A stretch of 64,000 nt of DNA, from NCBI RefSeq assembly GCF_015832195.1, contig NC_052027.1, positions 6,630,149 to 6,694,148 of the forward strand, written 5' to 3'. The DNA comes from Motacilla alba alba. Taxonomy: Eukaryota; Chordata; Aves; Passeriformes; Motacillidae. Numbering within the stretch: the first letter of the stretch is position 1; each line of letters begins with the position of its first letter. The notes below the pieces were generated by a model, which had not been told where the DNA came from, made no database searches, and saw only the letters and a program-made list of their open reading frames with translations. This document shows, piece by piece, positions 50,301 through 62,300 of this stretch. Made by a program: the position numbers and the translations under genes.

Positions 50301-53300
50301 TTGCTATGCTAAACACTTGATGTCTGCCTCTTAACTGACTCTACTTTTTGCTGCTCTTTTCCTCTTAGATTTAACATGCCACATGATGACAATCACAAGT
50401 GCAAGGAAGATGGAGGTAAAAACCAACAGCATGTCATGGCACCAACACTGAACTTCTACACCAATCCCTGGATGTGGTCAAAGTGCAGTAGGAAATACAT
50501 CACTGAATTTCTGGAGTAAGGCCTTGCATATGCATGTGTTGGGCTGTTTTCACATGTCCATGTGTCCCATGGAGTTCTTCAGTTAATTTGGAGCCCTAGT
50601 GTGCAGCGTTTGGAGGAAATCAGAGGGATTTGTGTGTGCACACATCCTTTACCTAGAGCAGGAATGCACCCCTGGCATCCAGTCCCTGCCAGTTCAGCCT
50701 CATGATAAGCTGGCAAAGACCAGCCTCTCAATGGGGAAGAATAAGTCTTCCCCCATGGATATTGCTTTTAAGGAATGTGTGTTCTCCTCAAACCTGAAGG
50801 ATGACTTTTCCAAGCTTTGTGGCCCAGATACGGAGCTGTGTTTTAGAAGGCAGATTGAATCTGCCTTTCTGCTCCACAGGTCAAGATAAAGCCCTGGCAC
50901 TAATCCGTTTGGGAACACCGTTCCAGGAGCCCACGGGTCAGTTTGATGCATAGTGATTCGCCCATTTTGCTGTCATGCCTTCCCGTGTGTTGTGGTGTGG
51001 AACAGAATGAGAGCCATGATGGTGTTCTGGCAAATCCAGGAGCTCAGTCCCTTGGGCAGTTCTGCTAATCAGTGATTTTTTTTTTCTGAATTCTTTATAA
51101 AAACGCGCCAGTGCTTGCTCAGCAACTAAATGCACACTCAGAAATGCTTTTGCCATGGTAGCTGACTGTGGTGTGGTGGATGGTTGCTGTCACAGCACAA
51201 GGGTGATGGTGTATGGGTAACACACCCTCCTGTGCTTGAGTTTGGAATAGCTCTTGTAGTGCTTGTTAAATATGGCAAACGTGGTGTGCAACTGCCCTAA
51301 GGCTAATTCAGGCAAACACAAGTGGCTTCTGATCCCTCCTCCTGTTTAACACCAGTATTCTCATTTGTGTTGTAGCACTGGTTATGGGGAGTGTTTGCTT
51401 GATGAACCTTCATCAAGAACTTACACATTGCCTCAGCAGCTCCCAGGGCTGATTTATGACGTCAACAAACAATGTGAGTTAATTTTTGGACCCGGATCTG
51501 AAGTGTGCCCCTATATGGTAAGTGAAATTTCACACCTTATTTTTCCTGGTATTACCAGAGCAAAATGAGGTCTCCTGGGGTTGGGTGAATGGCAGGCTCA
51601 CAATCCATCAACTTACTGTCAAGTTTGTGAGTTAATGATAAATCCTGGGGGGATAATTTCATAAAGGTCTGGTAAGGCATGTGATACATATTTAATGTTT
51701 TGATCTCTGCAATCACTCAAGCAGATGCAGTGTCGGCGACTTTGGTGTATCAACGTCGATGGTGCTCACAAGGGATGTCGAACCCAACACACACCTTGGG
51801 CTGATGGGACAGAATGTGAGCCTGGAAAGGTCTGTAATACCTGGTGGTTTGTGCCTCGTGGCTCTATTTCCTTGGGCTGAGGCTGACCATATCAGTCAGA
51901 ATCATCCTACCCTAATGCCAGCTGTGTGGGGCACGGCTCTGACTGCAGTGCTGGAAGCCCAAAGCAGCTCGATGTGTTTTCAGCCTGGTGCTGCCTGGGA
52001 CATCACCAGCTCAGATAACATGATTAAAGTCAACTGCTTGGCATAACATTGTTTAAAGCAGGTATTCCTGGAGTGCTTATCTTCTTGAATTAATGCCCTT
52101 GAGTGAACTTTTGAACAAAACTTCTGCAAAGCTTCCCTATGTGATGTGAGCAATTAGTAATTCTGTGTAACATAAACTTGTCAGCTGGCTTTTCATCTTG
52201 ACAGCTTCACAGTAAAATATAGAATTGGTTGACATTTTATGTATGGAACATTTTTGGCAGTAATTCATAGAAACTTCCCATTTCCATGTGCAATGTTAAT
52301 TTCCAGCTAGCATTGTGGTTTCTAGGATAAGTGTTTAATTTTTAGTTATTCGTATCTGTAGAAAAATAGTTGAGAGCATTTTTCTTTTGTTGAGATACTG
52401 AAGCTTTTGAATAAAAATGCTAACTGTTTCTTACTATTTGTGTCTAAGCAAAAGTATTCTCCATCTGTGTCTAGTAAAAATAGTGTGATGTTATTCTACA
52501 TGATGTGGCTTAAAATTTTGCTTTTCTGGCTCTCAAGATCAACATTAATAATGTTTTCTTTAGAAAGAGTCAAAGTTTTAAATCATAGTCTGTCAAAGGT
52601 ACTTTAATGAAAATGCTGGATGCTATTTTAAATATAATTTTCCATATTTCTTTGGAAATTTATCTTTTGATGTATGTGTCTGAAAACTCGATTGTTCAAT
52701 GACACTTGACTGATTTCCTTCAGAACAATGAGCATCTTGTATCAATTTGCCTTCCTTTCTTAGGGAAGAGTGCAATTGCAGATTTGTTTTTATCGTTGAG
52801 AAAGTGCATTAGAGGTATAACTGGAATGTCTAATGTTTTTTTGTAAAATCCCCATTTTGAGCGTAGGTGTCTGCAGAGTCCCTATGACTTGAGACCTTGT
52901 GCCCTCAACTTCTCTGTTGGTGAGCTTGCGACCTGCTCACTGCTGAAAGATCAGCAAGAACTTTGAAATTTTCTTGACATTCCAAAAATCTGGGCTGCAG
53001 CAAACCTGCACTTACCCTTGGATATGACCAGAGTGGTGTGCAAACAGCAGCAGCTGAGCAGATCAGCGCCCTCTCAGAGCTGCCTCGTGTCATGCAGTGT
53101 CCAGCTGCATGGCTCTTAATGTGTCTCTAACTGTGTGAGCAAAAACATATCAGGCCACAAATTTAGACAATCTTACAAGTTTAGGCAAACTACATAAATG
53201 TGATCTGAATGTCTCAGCTGAGAGCAGATGGGCTCTTAAGAAAAGTTAATGTAGCCCACTCATGTTTGGGCATTTAAATGTGTTCTCACAAAAGGGCTTT

Positions 53301-56300
53301 ATGGAGTAATTTTGCTGTGTGTTCGTCTGATTCAAGCTTGAAGTTTGGATCAACATAAGCTCTGTCCTGTTTGGTATTTACTTGGGCTTGTGAAGTGCTG
53401 AGGTGCGAGTCTGAAGTGCCTTTCCCTGGAATAAATTGCTATCTTGGTACTCTGCTGTGGCCAGGAGCCCTGTCAAACTGCTACTTGCTGACTAATGCCT
53501 CAAGTCTGCATGTCTAAAGCCCATGCTGTATGGGTTGGCAGATGGAGAAAATACCATACCATTTTTTATGGAGATATCTTTGGAAATAAGAGAGCCTGAA
53601 TAGCTAAAAAAAGATCTAGCTAAAACTACTGGGGTGTAGATTTAACTGGGCTCTAAATTTACTCTTAAATCAAGGGCATTAAAAAACATGGGAGTATTAA
53701 CTTACGCATATTTTGCATGTGAGGACACTGAATCTGATACGGCTAAATCAAGCCATAAGCCCAGCCCAGAGTCTGGCTTTGCTGGGTGATGGTTTTACCA
53801 TGTTCCACAGAACCAGCTCATTGTTGGGTGCAGATAAATCTCTGAAAGAAGATAAAGGGGGTTGTAAATTTGGGCCACTCTCCGTTGTGGTTTTCAGGGT
53901 TGTTTAAAGAATGGTAACAGCAGAGCAGATGAACAGTAATGATTGGTGTCTGCTGCCCTGTGGCAGCAGGTAGTGTGTCTGTTATGCATGCATGGAGCTG
54001 CACAGCCCCTTCTGCCCCCTGCTACTCCATTCAGCCAGCCCAAGGATGGCGGCTGGATTTGGGGCATTATCTGGAACTCGAGTGGCAAGACAAAGAAAGG
54101 AAAGTCTGCTGTAATGTCTTCCATCCCTGCCAGTGCTCTCCAGCTCCACTGTGTGTCTAAGATATTTTGAATTTGCTCCAGACAATCTGCCTTTTATTCT
54201 CTTCATTCTGTGAGCTGTAAGCTTATAGGAAGGAGAACCCTGGCAGGCTTTTTAGTCTTTCTGCTGTATCTCAACATAGAAATTATTTTTAAAATATGAA
54301 AGGCATAAAGGTTGCGCAGCCAGACTGTTCACATTGTGGTTCCAAGAAGCACCATTGTGTTTTCGTAAGATAATCTTGCCATTTATTTAAAACAGCTGCT
54401 CTTTTCCCCTGCTTTGCTTTACCATCAACTCCAACCCTCAAATTTTTAATAAAATCAATGAATGTAGATGACTTCCTGGTTAATACTCAACCATGAGATG
54501 GGAGACATATAGGTCATGTCACGGTCTGTAAGCTGTGTTCATTCACTAGTTAGCTATTCAGTCATCTTCCCTGGGTCAGTGGTGCCAGGCATGACTCTGG
54601 TTAGATATTTAGCTGTGAGCATCAACATTGCTGCAACAAGTTCTCCACTGGGACAGCACTGTTGGATTGGTGTCATGTATTTCTGTTGTTTAATGATAGC
54701 TGTCAGACCTCTTTGGACCTGTATAGGGACCCCAACCTTCAGGTTTTCAACCTCTAAATGCCAGGAAGAGTTATGTGTTGTAATTTGTCCTGCAGCAAAG
54801 AAACAGGCATTTCAGCTGATTTTATTGCTGTTCTTTACTGTAGCAGATGGGTTTTAGTCAGTTTTATCTGGGCAGTCAGATCTTCAGATGAAAGCAAATC
54901 TGGGGCATTTTGCAGCCTAGAGACTATGTTTGTCTCTGAGCAAACACCACATGCAGGACTCATGAGTTCTTCAGCTGTCCTGCAAACCATGTCCATGAGC
55001 AAATGCACCTGAGATCAGCTTTCTTCATCAGCAAATGTAACAAGGTCAGCTTTCTACATCAGCTATGTAACAAGGCAGCCTTCATGGGCAAAAGGTGTCC
55101 CATGTGCTGCAGTGCTAATGTCCTGTAGGATGCACAGCCCCATGACAGCTTGATTCTGCTCTGTTTTCCTAGATAGCTTTATCCAAAGTCGTTCATAAGG
55201 GTGTCTAAAAAAAGCAGGATGAGCTTGTGGTGCGTCTTGACACAGCTTTGTTGTGCTGTTAGTGGAAGGGCTGGAAAAACACAGTGCCTCAGCAAATTTG
55301 ACCCTGTTCCTATAAAGATCATCAGATCTGAACAGCACCTGGTGCACAGAAATACTGCAAGGGAATATTTTAGTGATGCTCTCTACCTGTGTTCTATAGT
55401 TTGTAGCCTCTTCTAATCTGTGAGCAATCAGCGATGTTTGGGCTTCCCATAATTACAAAGATTTAGGCATCTGCATGTCTCTGGGTTTAAAGCAAGTGTA
55501 GCAGGCACTGTTCACTGAGAGGGGACATTTTTCCATCTGTTCTGGTGAGGCCAGAAGGTGACTCTTTCCCTCACTTCTGCAGAAGTCTGTGTAGTCCATG
55601 TAGTAAACATACCCCAAAGGATACAATTTATACCATGAAAATAGGGATAGGGGCTTGCCAAGGTAACTTAATCCAGTTTTCCAAACAAAAGAAAACGAGT
55701 CATAGCTGGAAAACAGAAGTGTAGACCAAGTCTTGGCAAGTCCCATGTTATGTCTGAGTGTAAAAAAAAAACCACTTGGGCTTGAGGAATTAATTTTTCT
55801 ATTTTATTTGCCTTTTGGATTTGGAAGTTTTCTGCTTTGGGTAACTGTGGGGAGGTTTGAGTTTTCCCTGGTGTTTCTCCTCGTTGCCTGTCTCCTCCCC
55901 TGACAGGGCTCTCCGTGCAGAGTTTCTGCAGCTCTGCAGGAAATCAGATAGAGCAGCTTTTTGAAAAGCCAGTGCTGTGAGCTTGCTGTGCTGCTTAGCA
56001 CCAATAAACAGGGAATATTTAGTGGTTGCTGTTTTCTTTAGTCTTCATCCCATAAATCATTCCACAGACTCAGCACCTTGCCTTCACTTTGCCATTTAAG
56101 GGTATGGAGAAAGAAAAATATGGGGGTGACAGACAAAAGAAAAAGTAGTTCAGTTTTATTTGATTGCAAAATCATTGTGTGTGGCTGAGAAATAAGCAAG
56201 GCTGAGTTGCCTTGTTGCAACTGTCTTGTTGCCCGAGCTGTCAGTCGCTCATAGTGCAAAGCAGCTCAATCCGACCTTTGCCATGTCTCTCCTTCACGTG

Positions 56301-59300
56301 CAGCACTGCAGGTTTGGGATGTGTGTGCCCAAGGAGCGAGAGGCGCCGGTGACAGACGGAGCCTGGGGCACCTGGAGCCCCTTCGGGACCTGCTCGAGAA
56401 CCTGCGGCGGCGGCATAAAGACGGCGATCCGAGAGTGCAACCGGCCCGAGTGAGTGCACAGAGGGGAAGGGCCGCAGGGTGAGATGGGGAAAAGCACTTT
56501 GGGCTGCCCAAATGGGCTGGAATCAACGTTGGCTGTCCCCAGTCCTTGCGAGTGCCAAGGACAGGTGGGTCTGCCCTGGGGATGGGTGGCTTTGCCCGGC
56601 ATGAATGAGGCAGGAGCTGGTCATTGGTGTGTGGGTGAAGTGTTCTAAAAAGAGATCCATTCAACAATGAGGGATAAAAAGCTGATACCTCCATGGGTTT
56701 ATTACCTTCTGTTTTCCTGTGGAGGCACAGCTGGGGTCCCACTTCCAGAGATGTTTTTCTTTCTCCAAAGCTGTGATTCAGAAAGGAGGGAGAAAGGAAG
56801 GAGCCTTCCTTTTTCACCATTTTACCCCTGCTTCGGTTGCTTTTGCAGCTGTTCCTAGAGGCCTTTATAATAAAGTTTTCTACCGTTTTATTCCTGCTTT
56901 GTCTGGTTTTGCAGCTTTTGGCTGCTTTTGCAGCTGATCCTTTATACAGCTACATTTCAGCCGGTGCAGACTAGACAAACCTCAGCAGAAATCTGTGCCC
57001 TATTAAAAAGTGGTACTCAAGAATGTTTGCTATCAGCCTGGAATGCAAAATCCTGCACCGTTTGAAATGGCAGGGTATTTTGCTGTGGGCTTCAAGGAGA
57101 CAAATATGTAGCTGGTGCAACAGTAATAGCTTGAGCAACTGGTATCAAAGCAGCCTGTTTACGTAAATTGTGAATTGTGCTGGTTTCTGTTTAAATGCCT
57201 TCTTGCAGAAGAAGGGAGGCTTTCTGGGCTTTTATTTGGGACTGAGATACAGGGAGGAGAGGGTCTGTGGGGCTGGTTGCACTAAGGGGTCTTAAAAAGA
57301 TTTCTATTTCTCATCATTGGTGTTGGATGGTTTATTGCCAAGGAAATTGCCACTAGAGATGTGCCAGTGATAGTTTCATCACTGCTAATGGGAGAAGGGG
57401 GAGCTTATACCTATGACACTCATGCTGTGGTAACAGGAGAGGCTGCCCAGCACAGCTGGGTAAGTGTCAAAAGTTGAGGCTGAGAGAGTAGGACACCAGC
57501 GTGTTAATTAAAACAATGCTAAGAAAAACTTTACCAGTGCAGAGAGCTCTCATCTGGCTGTGCTGAGTCAGCACACTCCATATGGTCTTCTGTAGCCATG
57601 GAAAGAAAAAAACAAAGCATCTTTGCAGCTCTGCTGCTGATACTTTGGATGCTGTCAGTGAGATGTATTCCTGTCTTCTGAGAGGCATCTATTCAGACTG
57701 ATAGCTTTTTGTGATAGAAAATCTCCTTTATCCTAAAGGCTAGCCAAGGGATTTGAAATTCCATCTTCCCTGATTGCTTGTGGTTTGTATCCTGGTGCCT
57801 CAGTAGGTGTATTGCTGTAGCTGGGATTTGCAAAAGCACCTAAACACACTCGGCACCAAGCTGCCTGAGAAATCCTTGTGATTGATAGTGGTTATTTTCC
57901 AGGCCCCCTTTCCTGAGCCTTGTGCTGGCACTGGCCTCTCTTCTCCAGCCCCTCACAAGGTCTCTGGGAGGAGTAGCCTGTCCTGGAACCATCCACAGAA
58001 CTTTCCTCTGATTGTTGGTTTGTGCCTATAATTTGACACCATAGTGTGAGGTCCCACCACCCGTGTCCCCATTATCACGGGGCTGCTAAAACAATGCAAA
58101 TGGATGAGACCTCACTGGATTGCCTTTTCCCCTTCTCAAAGTACTTTAAAAGAGACAGTTTCTCCTCTGTTGTAGAAGGCAGCAAACCCATCCCAGATAC
58201 CTCCAGTGAGATCTGAAATAATTCTCAATAAATTTTTTATATTCTTAGTTGGTTTATCTTTATAAAGCTTGTTGGTTTTTGTTTTTTTTCTGTGCATGAG
58301 AATCTGGGGTGGGATCTTGCATCCAGTAAAAAATTGTGTTAAATCTGGCGTTGAAAATTACATCCATTCTCTCCATGCTACCGAAAGTAAGGCTGCAGCT
58401 CCTGCCTCTTTTTGTAGAGTTCTCTGACACCTACATGATGAATATCCTGCAGGGATGCAGGGAGAGCTGTAAGGCTCTGGAATGGCAACAGACTGTTTTG
58501 ACATAGCCTGAAGGAATGTGTTTGCTAACCAGACCAGACCCTTCCCATTGAGATTGCCCGCATGGGAATTCGAGCCTGGCTGGTGGACAAAGCCCCTGGC
58601 TGTGGTGCATCATCAGAGGGGCTGTGCTGCAAGCCCTGGTTTTCAAATAAAGACATGCTGCAGAATTATGGGAAAGGGCATATTTGATAGCATGTCAATA
58701 CCAGAAGCTCTGTTTTCAGGAATGGCTTTTTGGATGGGGGAATGTTATCTCTGGAAGTGAATCAGATCACATGTGCATTTTAGTCCATCACAGAAGTATC
58801 CACCTGTGCTTAACTCTCTGAGCCTGACATGTAAACTAATGTATAGATAACTGTGCTAGCCACCAACCAATTCCCAGTCCTAGGGCTTTCTGGAATGTGG
58901 GGAAGGATATCTCAAACTGATCTGTGCACACTGGAGCTTCACAGATTTTTCTGCAGTCACACATGAGCACAGACTCAAAATCTGCAAGTGAAAATGCTCA
59001 AGGTGAATGGATTAAACATCATGTATTTCAGACCTCTTGAGGTGGGAATGGGGATGAGACCCCATCATTCCCTGGGCCTGAGAGTTTCTGGGCTGCTGGG
59101 AGGGGTGCAGTGGGTCTGGGGTGTGTGCAGGAGCCTGTCAGGGGAATGGTACTGTACTGAAAGTGGGTTCATGCCAGCTGTTAATTGGCCAAGTAGATGA
59201 CTCCGAGAAAAGGGGAATGGAAGCAAAACAAGGAGGTTTCAATGCATGTACTGCTTTCCCTTCTGTCTCTGTGGTACATTGTTGATGATCCATAAAAATA

Positions 59301-62300
59301 TTACACAGAACGAAGTATGCTGTATTTCTTCATGACTCTGAAAATTGATGTTATATGAGGGTGGCTTCTTTTTCAGGGTCAGCTCTTTCTGTCCCTCACC
59401 TTCTATGAGAAGCAGTGCTGCTTAAAAACACTCTGAAACTGTCAGGGGAGTTTGGGGCTGTTTTTAAGTGTCAGAAGTGTGAGTGTGCTTCAGCCCCCAG
59501 CATTATCTGCAAGGAGATTTACTGCCAAGGTTACAAAGCTGACAGTTTGCAACAAGGTGGCAAGCTTTAGCATCCTTCAGTTTGTGCTGTGTCCATGTGT
59601 CAATGTTATCTCAATCTCAGGGGTCATGTCTAAGGAAGAGAAAAGTAAATAGTAGCTTGGGATTTTCGGATTTTATCAGACATACCTTAAAAAAAAAATA
59701 GAAAAGGCTCCTGAATGTTCTTCATGTTCTCCTTAACTAAATAGTTGAGAGTTTCACTTTAGTTAAATTGATTTATATTGGAAGCAGTGTGGTTGCCATA
59801 AAAATGTTGTAATTGCAATTTTTTTAAAAAGAAATGCCCTCTTAAAGGTTTGTATAACTCAGAGGCTTTGTCAAACTGCAGCAGTCCTGCAGAGGTACAA
59901 ATGCTTTTGAAGTGAAAAAGATGAATCCTGTTAACTCCCCCATGAATGACTCAGACTCACCCAGGTCTGGAGTGTGCTGCTGCCATGATAAAGAAGTTTC
60001 CCAGTCTGCTGTGTAGTAAGGTGGTTGAGATGTCCCTTTGTAGCTAGAGGTGCCTCATGTGCATGGGAACAGTCCATGGGATGGGCTCTGGTATTGGGGA
60101 ACGTCCAGCAAGTGCCATTGTGCCTGCAAGGCAAGGAGGAGTTTGGGCTGTGTCTGCAGGAGCTGCTGTGCTGGGATAGCCCTGGAGCTGTCCCAAGTGT
60201 AATCAAGTAAATTCTTTGAAGTTGTTTGTCACAACAAGGTGGACAACAGACTAAATCAGTAAAAACCGGGTTTAGACTTACTCCTCCACTAGGAACTGTA
60301 AAGGTGTAAAATCAGTCTGTAATCAGGAATCTGCAATGGCCACTGTGCAGTTGCTTGGGCTTTTTATCACTTGTACTTGCTTAATTGCAAACACCAGAAA
60401 CCTTTGAAGTGACAGGCATTTCACTTCCACGTGGCATGTGAGAACTGCCCTCAGAGCAGGTAGAGCTGGTGTTGTGAGCTATTGCTCAGGGCTGTGCCTG
60501 AAGACAAATCATACCCTGTGGTATTTAGGGTAGGACTAAATGAAGATAGAGGGGTCTGCACCCCACAGGCAGTGAGGATCTCAGTGACTGGAGGGTGCTG
60601 GCAGGAAAAGTCCCACGTGTGTAACTGGTGGTGCTCAGCATCTCACCTGCAGCTGCTCAAGGACACAACTCCTTCTGCCAAACCTGTGAGCATCCCTAGT
60701 GTGGTGCTGATGGGGTGGTGGGAAGTCTGCCTGCCTTTCCTGCTTTTGCAGGCATTTTTTTGGCAAGGGCAAGCTGTTCTGTGCTTCTGTCTCTCAGTTG
60801 TTTCACAGGAACTCTGCTACTTGAGTCACAAAGAATTTTCAAGCGTAAGAGTTAAGAATTCTTATTTGTGGGAGAAATGGCACTGCTGGGCTTCCTGAGG
60901 TGCAGAGATGCTAAAAGATTCTGTTCAGCTGCAGGAACTTGTTGACTCACTCTGTGTAGAGACCATTGTGCAGGTGAAGGGGGGCGCCATCTCTTTTGTT
61001 AGAGGTGCTGGCTGCGTGCAGCTTGGAGATCTCATGGTGAGCACCTCTGTTCTGAGGACAGGGGTGTCTCCCATTTGTCACTCATTCACCTGCATCTTGA
61101 AGGGTTCTCCAAGTGTGCAAACTCGTGTGTGTTCCTTCCCAACCAAGCTCCAAGGGAAGGAGCATTCTGCCAGCATCCCTGGGGCACTGATGGGCACCTG
61201 GTCCCCAGGCGAGGCAGAGCTGATCCTGAAGAACAGCCCTGGAAGGCAGGAGTTGTGAATGCACAGTTGTTGGAGCCTGGCAAGTCACTCTTCTGATTAC
61301 ACTTCTTGCTACTGGAGGCACTTATTTTTCAGGGGGTAGGAAGAAGATGTAGGTTTGGTGGTTATTTTGATGTGCAGCTCATTCTTGCACCACTGCTGGC
61401 AGCAGATGGAATGGGAGAGGCTCTCTCAGTCCCCAGAGTGATGTTCTTTGGCAAAGGCTTCATCTACATATGAGAAAAATAGTTTTATGACTACAGCCCT
61501 GAATCTGTGAGTCAGGAAATTTAAAATGAAAGCTTCTAGGCTTATCCACTGGGTTTTATGTGGCTTGGATGGGATCTCTCTTCCCAGTTTATACCAGTGT
61601 CATCCTGCTATAAAATGGGGTTAAGTTATTTATGGGCTGTATTTGGTGCTTTCTGGAATATATGGAGGTAAAGTTGTTTCAAAGTGCTCAGCATTACCAT
61701 TTTTAACATTTGGGGCTAGAAATCCTGAAGGACTAAGTGCTGCCTGACCTTTCAGCCTCTGCAGGGAAGGAAGCCTTTTCTCCTGTAATGTTTAGTTATT
61801 TGCAACCCGCTAGATCAAAGGCAAATTGTCAGCCACAAAATCCATAGGACTGATGGGGTTGTAAGGAGACATGGGCCTGAGTGGGATCCCTCAATGTGAA
61901 AATAAATCCTCAGATGGGGAGAGATGTTGCTCTTCCTTCTTGTTTCTCTCACTACCATGGCATCCATCAGAAAGCAAATATTCTCTTTTTCATCCCTTTT
62001 TATTGCCTATGGGGGATTTTTTTGTTAGACACCAGCATAACATTTCCTGCTTGTCAGCCTGGGATATTAATTAAAGATATGCAGAAAGACAGAGCCCACA
62101 AAGTGCTGCTGCAAGTCCTGACTGTACTGAACTGGATGCAGAATTGCAATTCCACCTCATTTCCAGCCTGGTGTTGTCTCTGCAGACCCAAAAACGGTGG
62201 GAAATACTGCGTGGGCCGTCGCATGAAGTTTAAATCCTGCAACACGGAACCCTGCTCGAAGCTGAAGAAGGATTTCCGGGATGAGCAGTGTGCCGATTTT

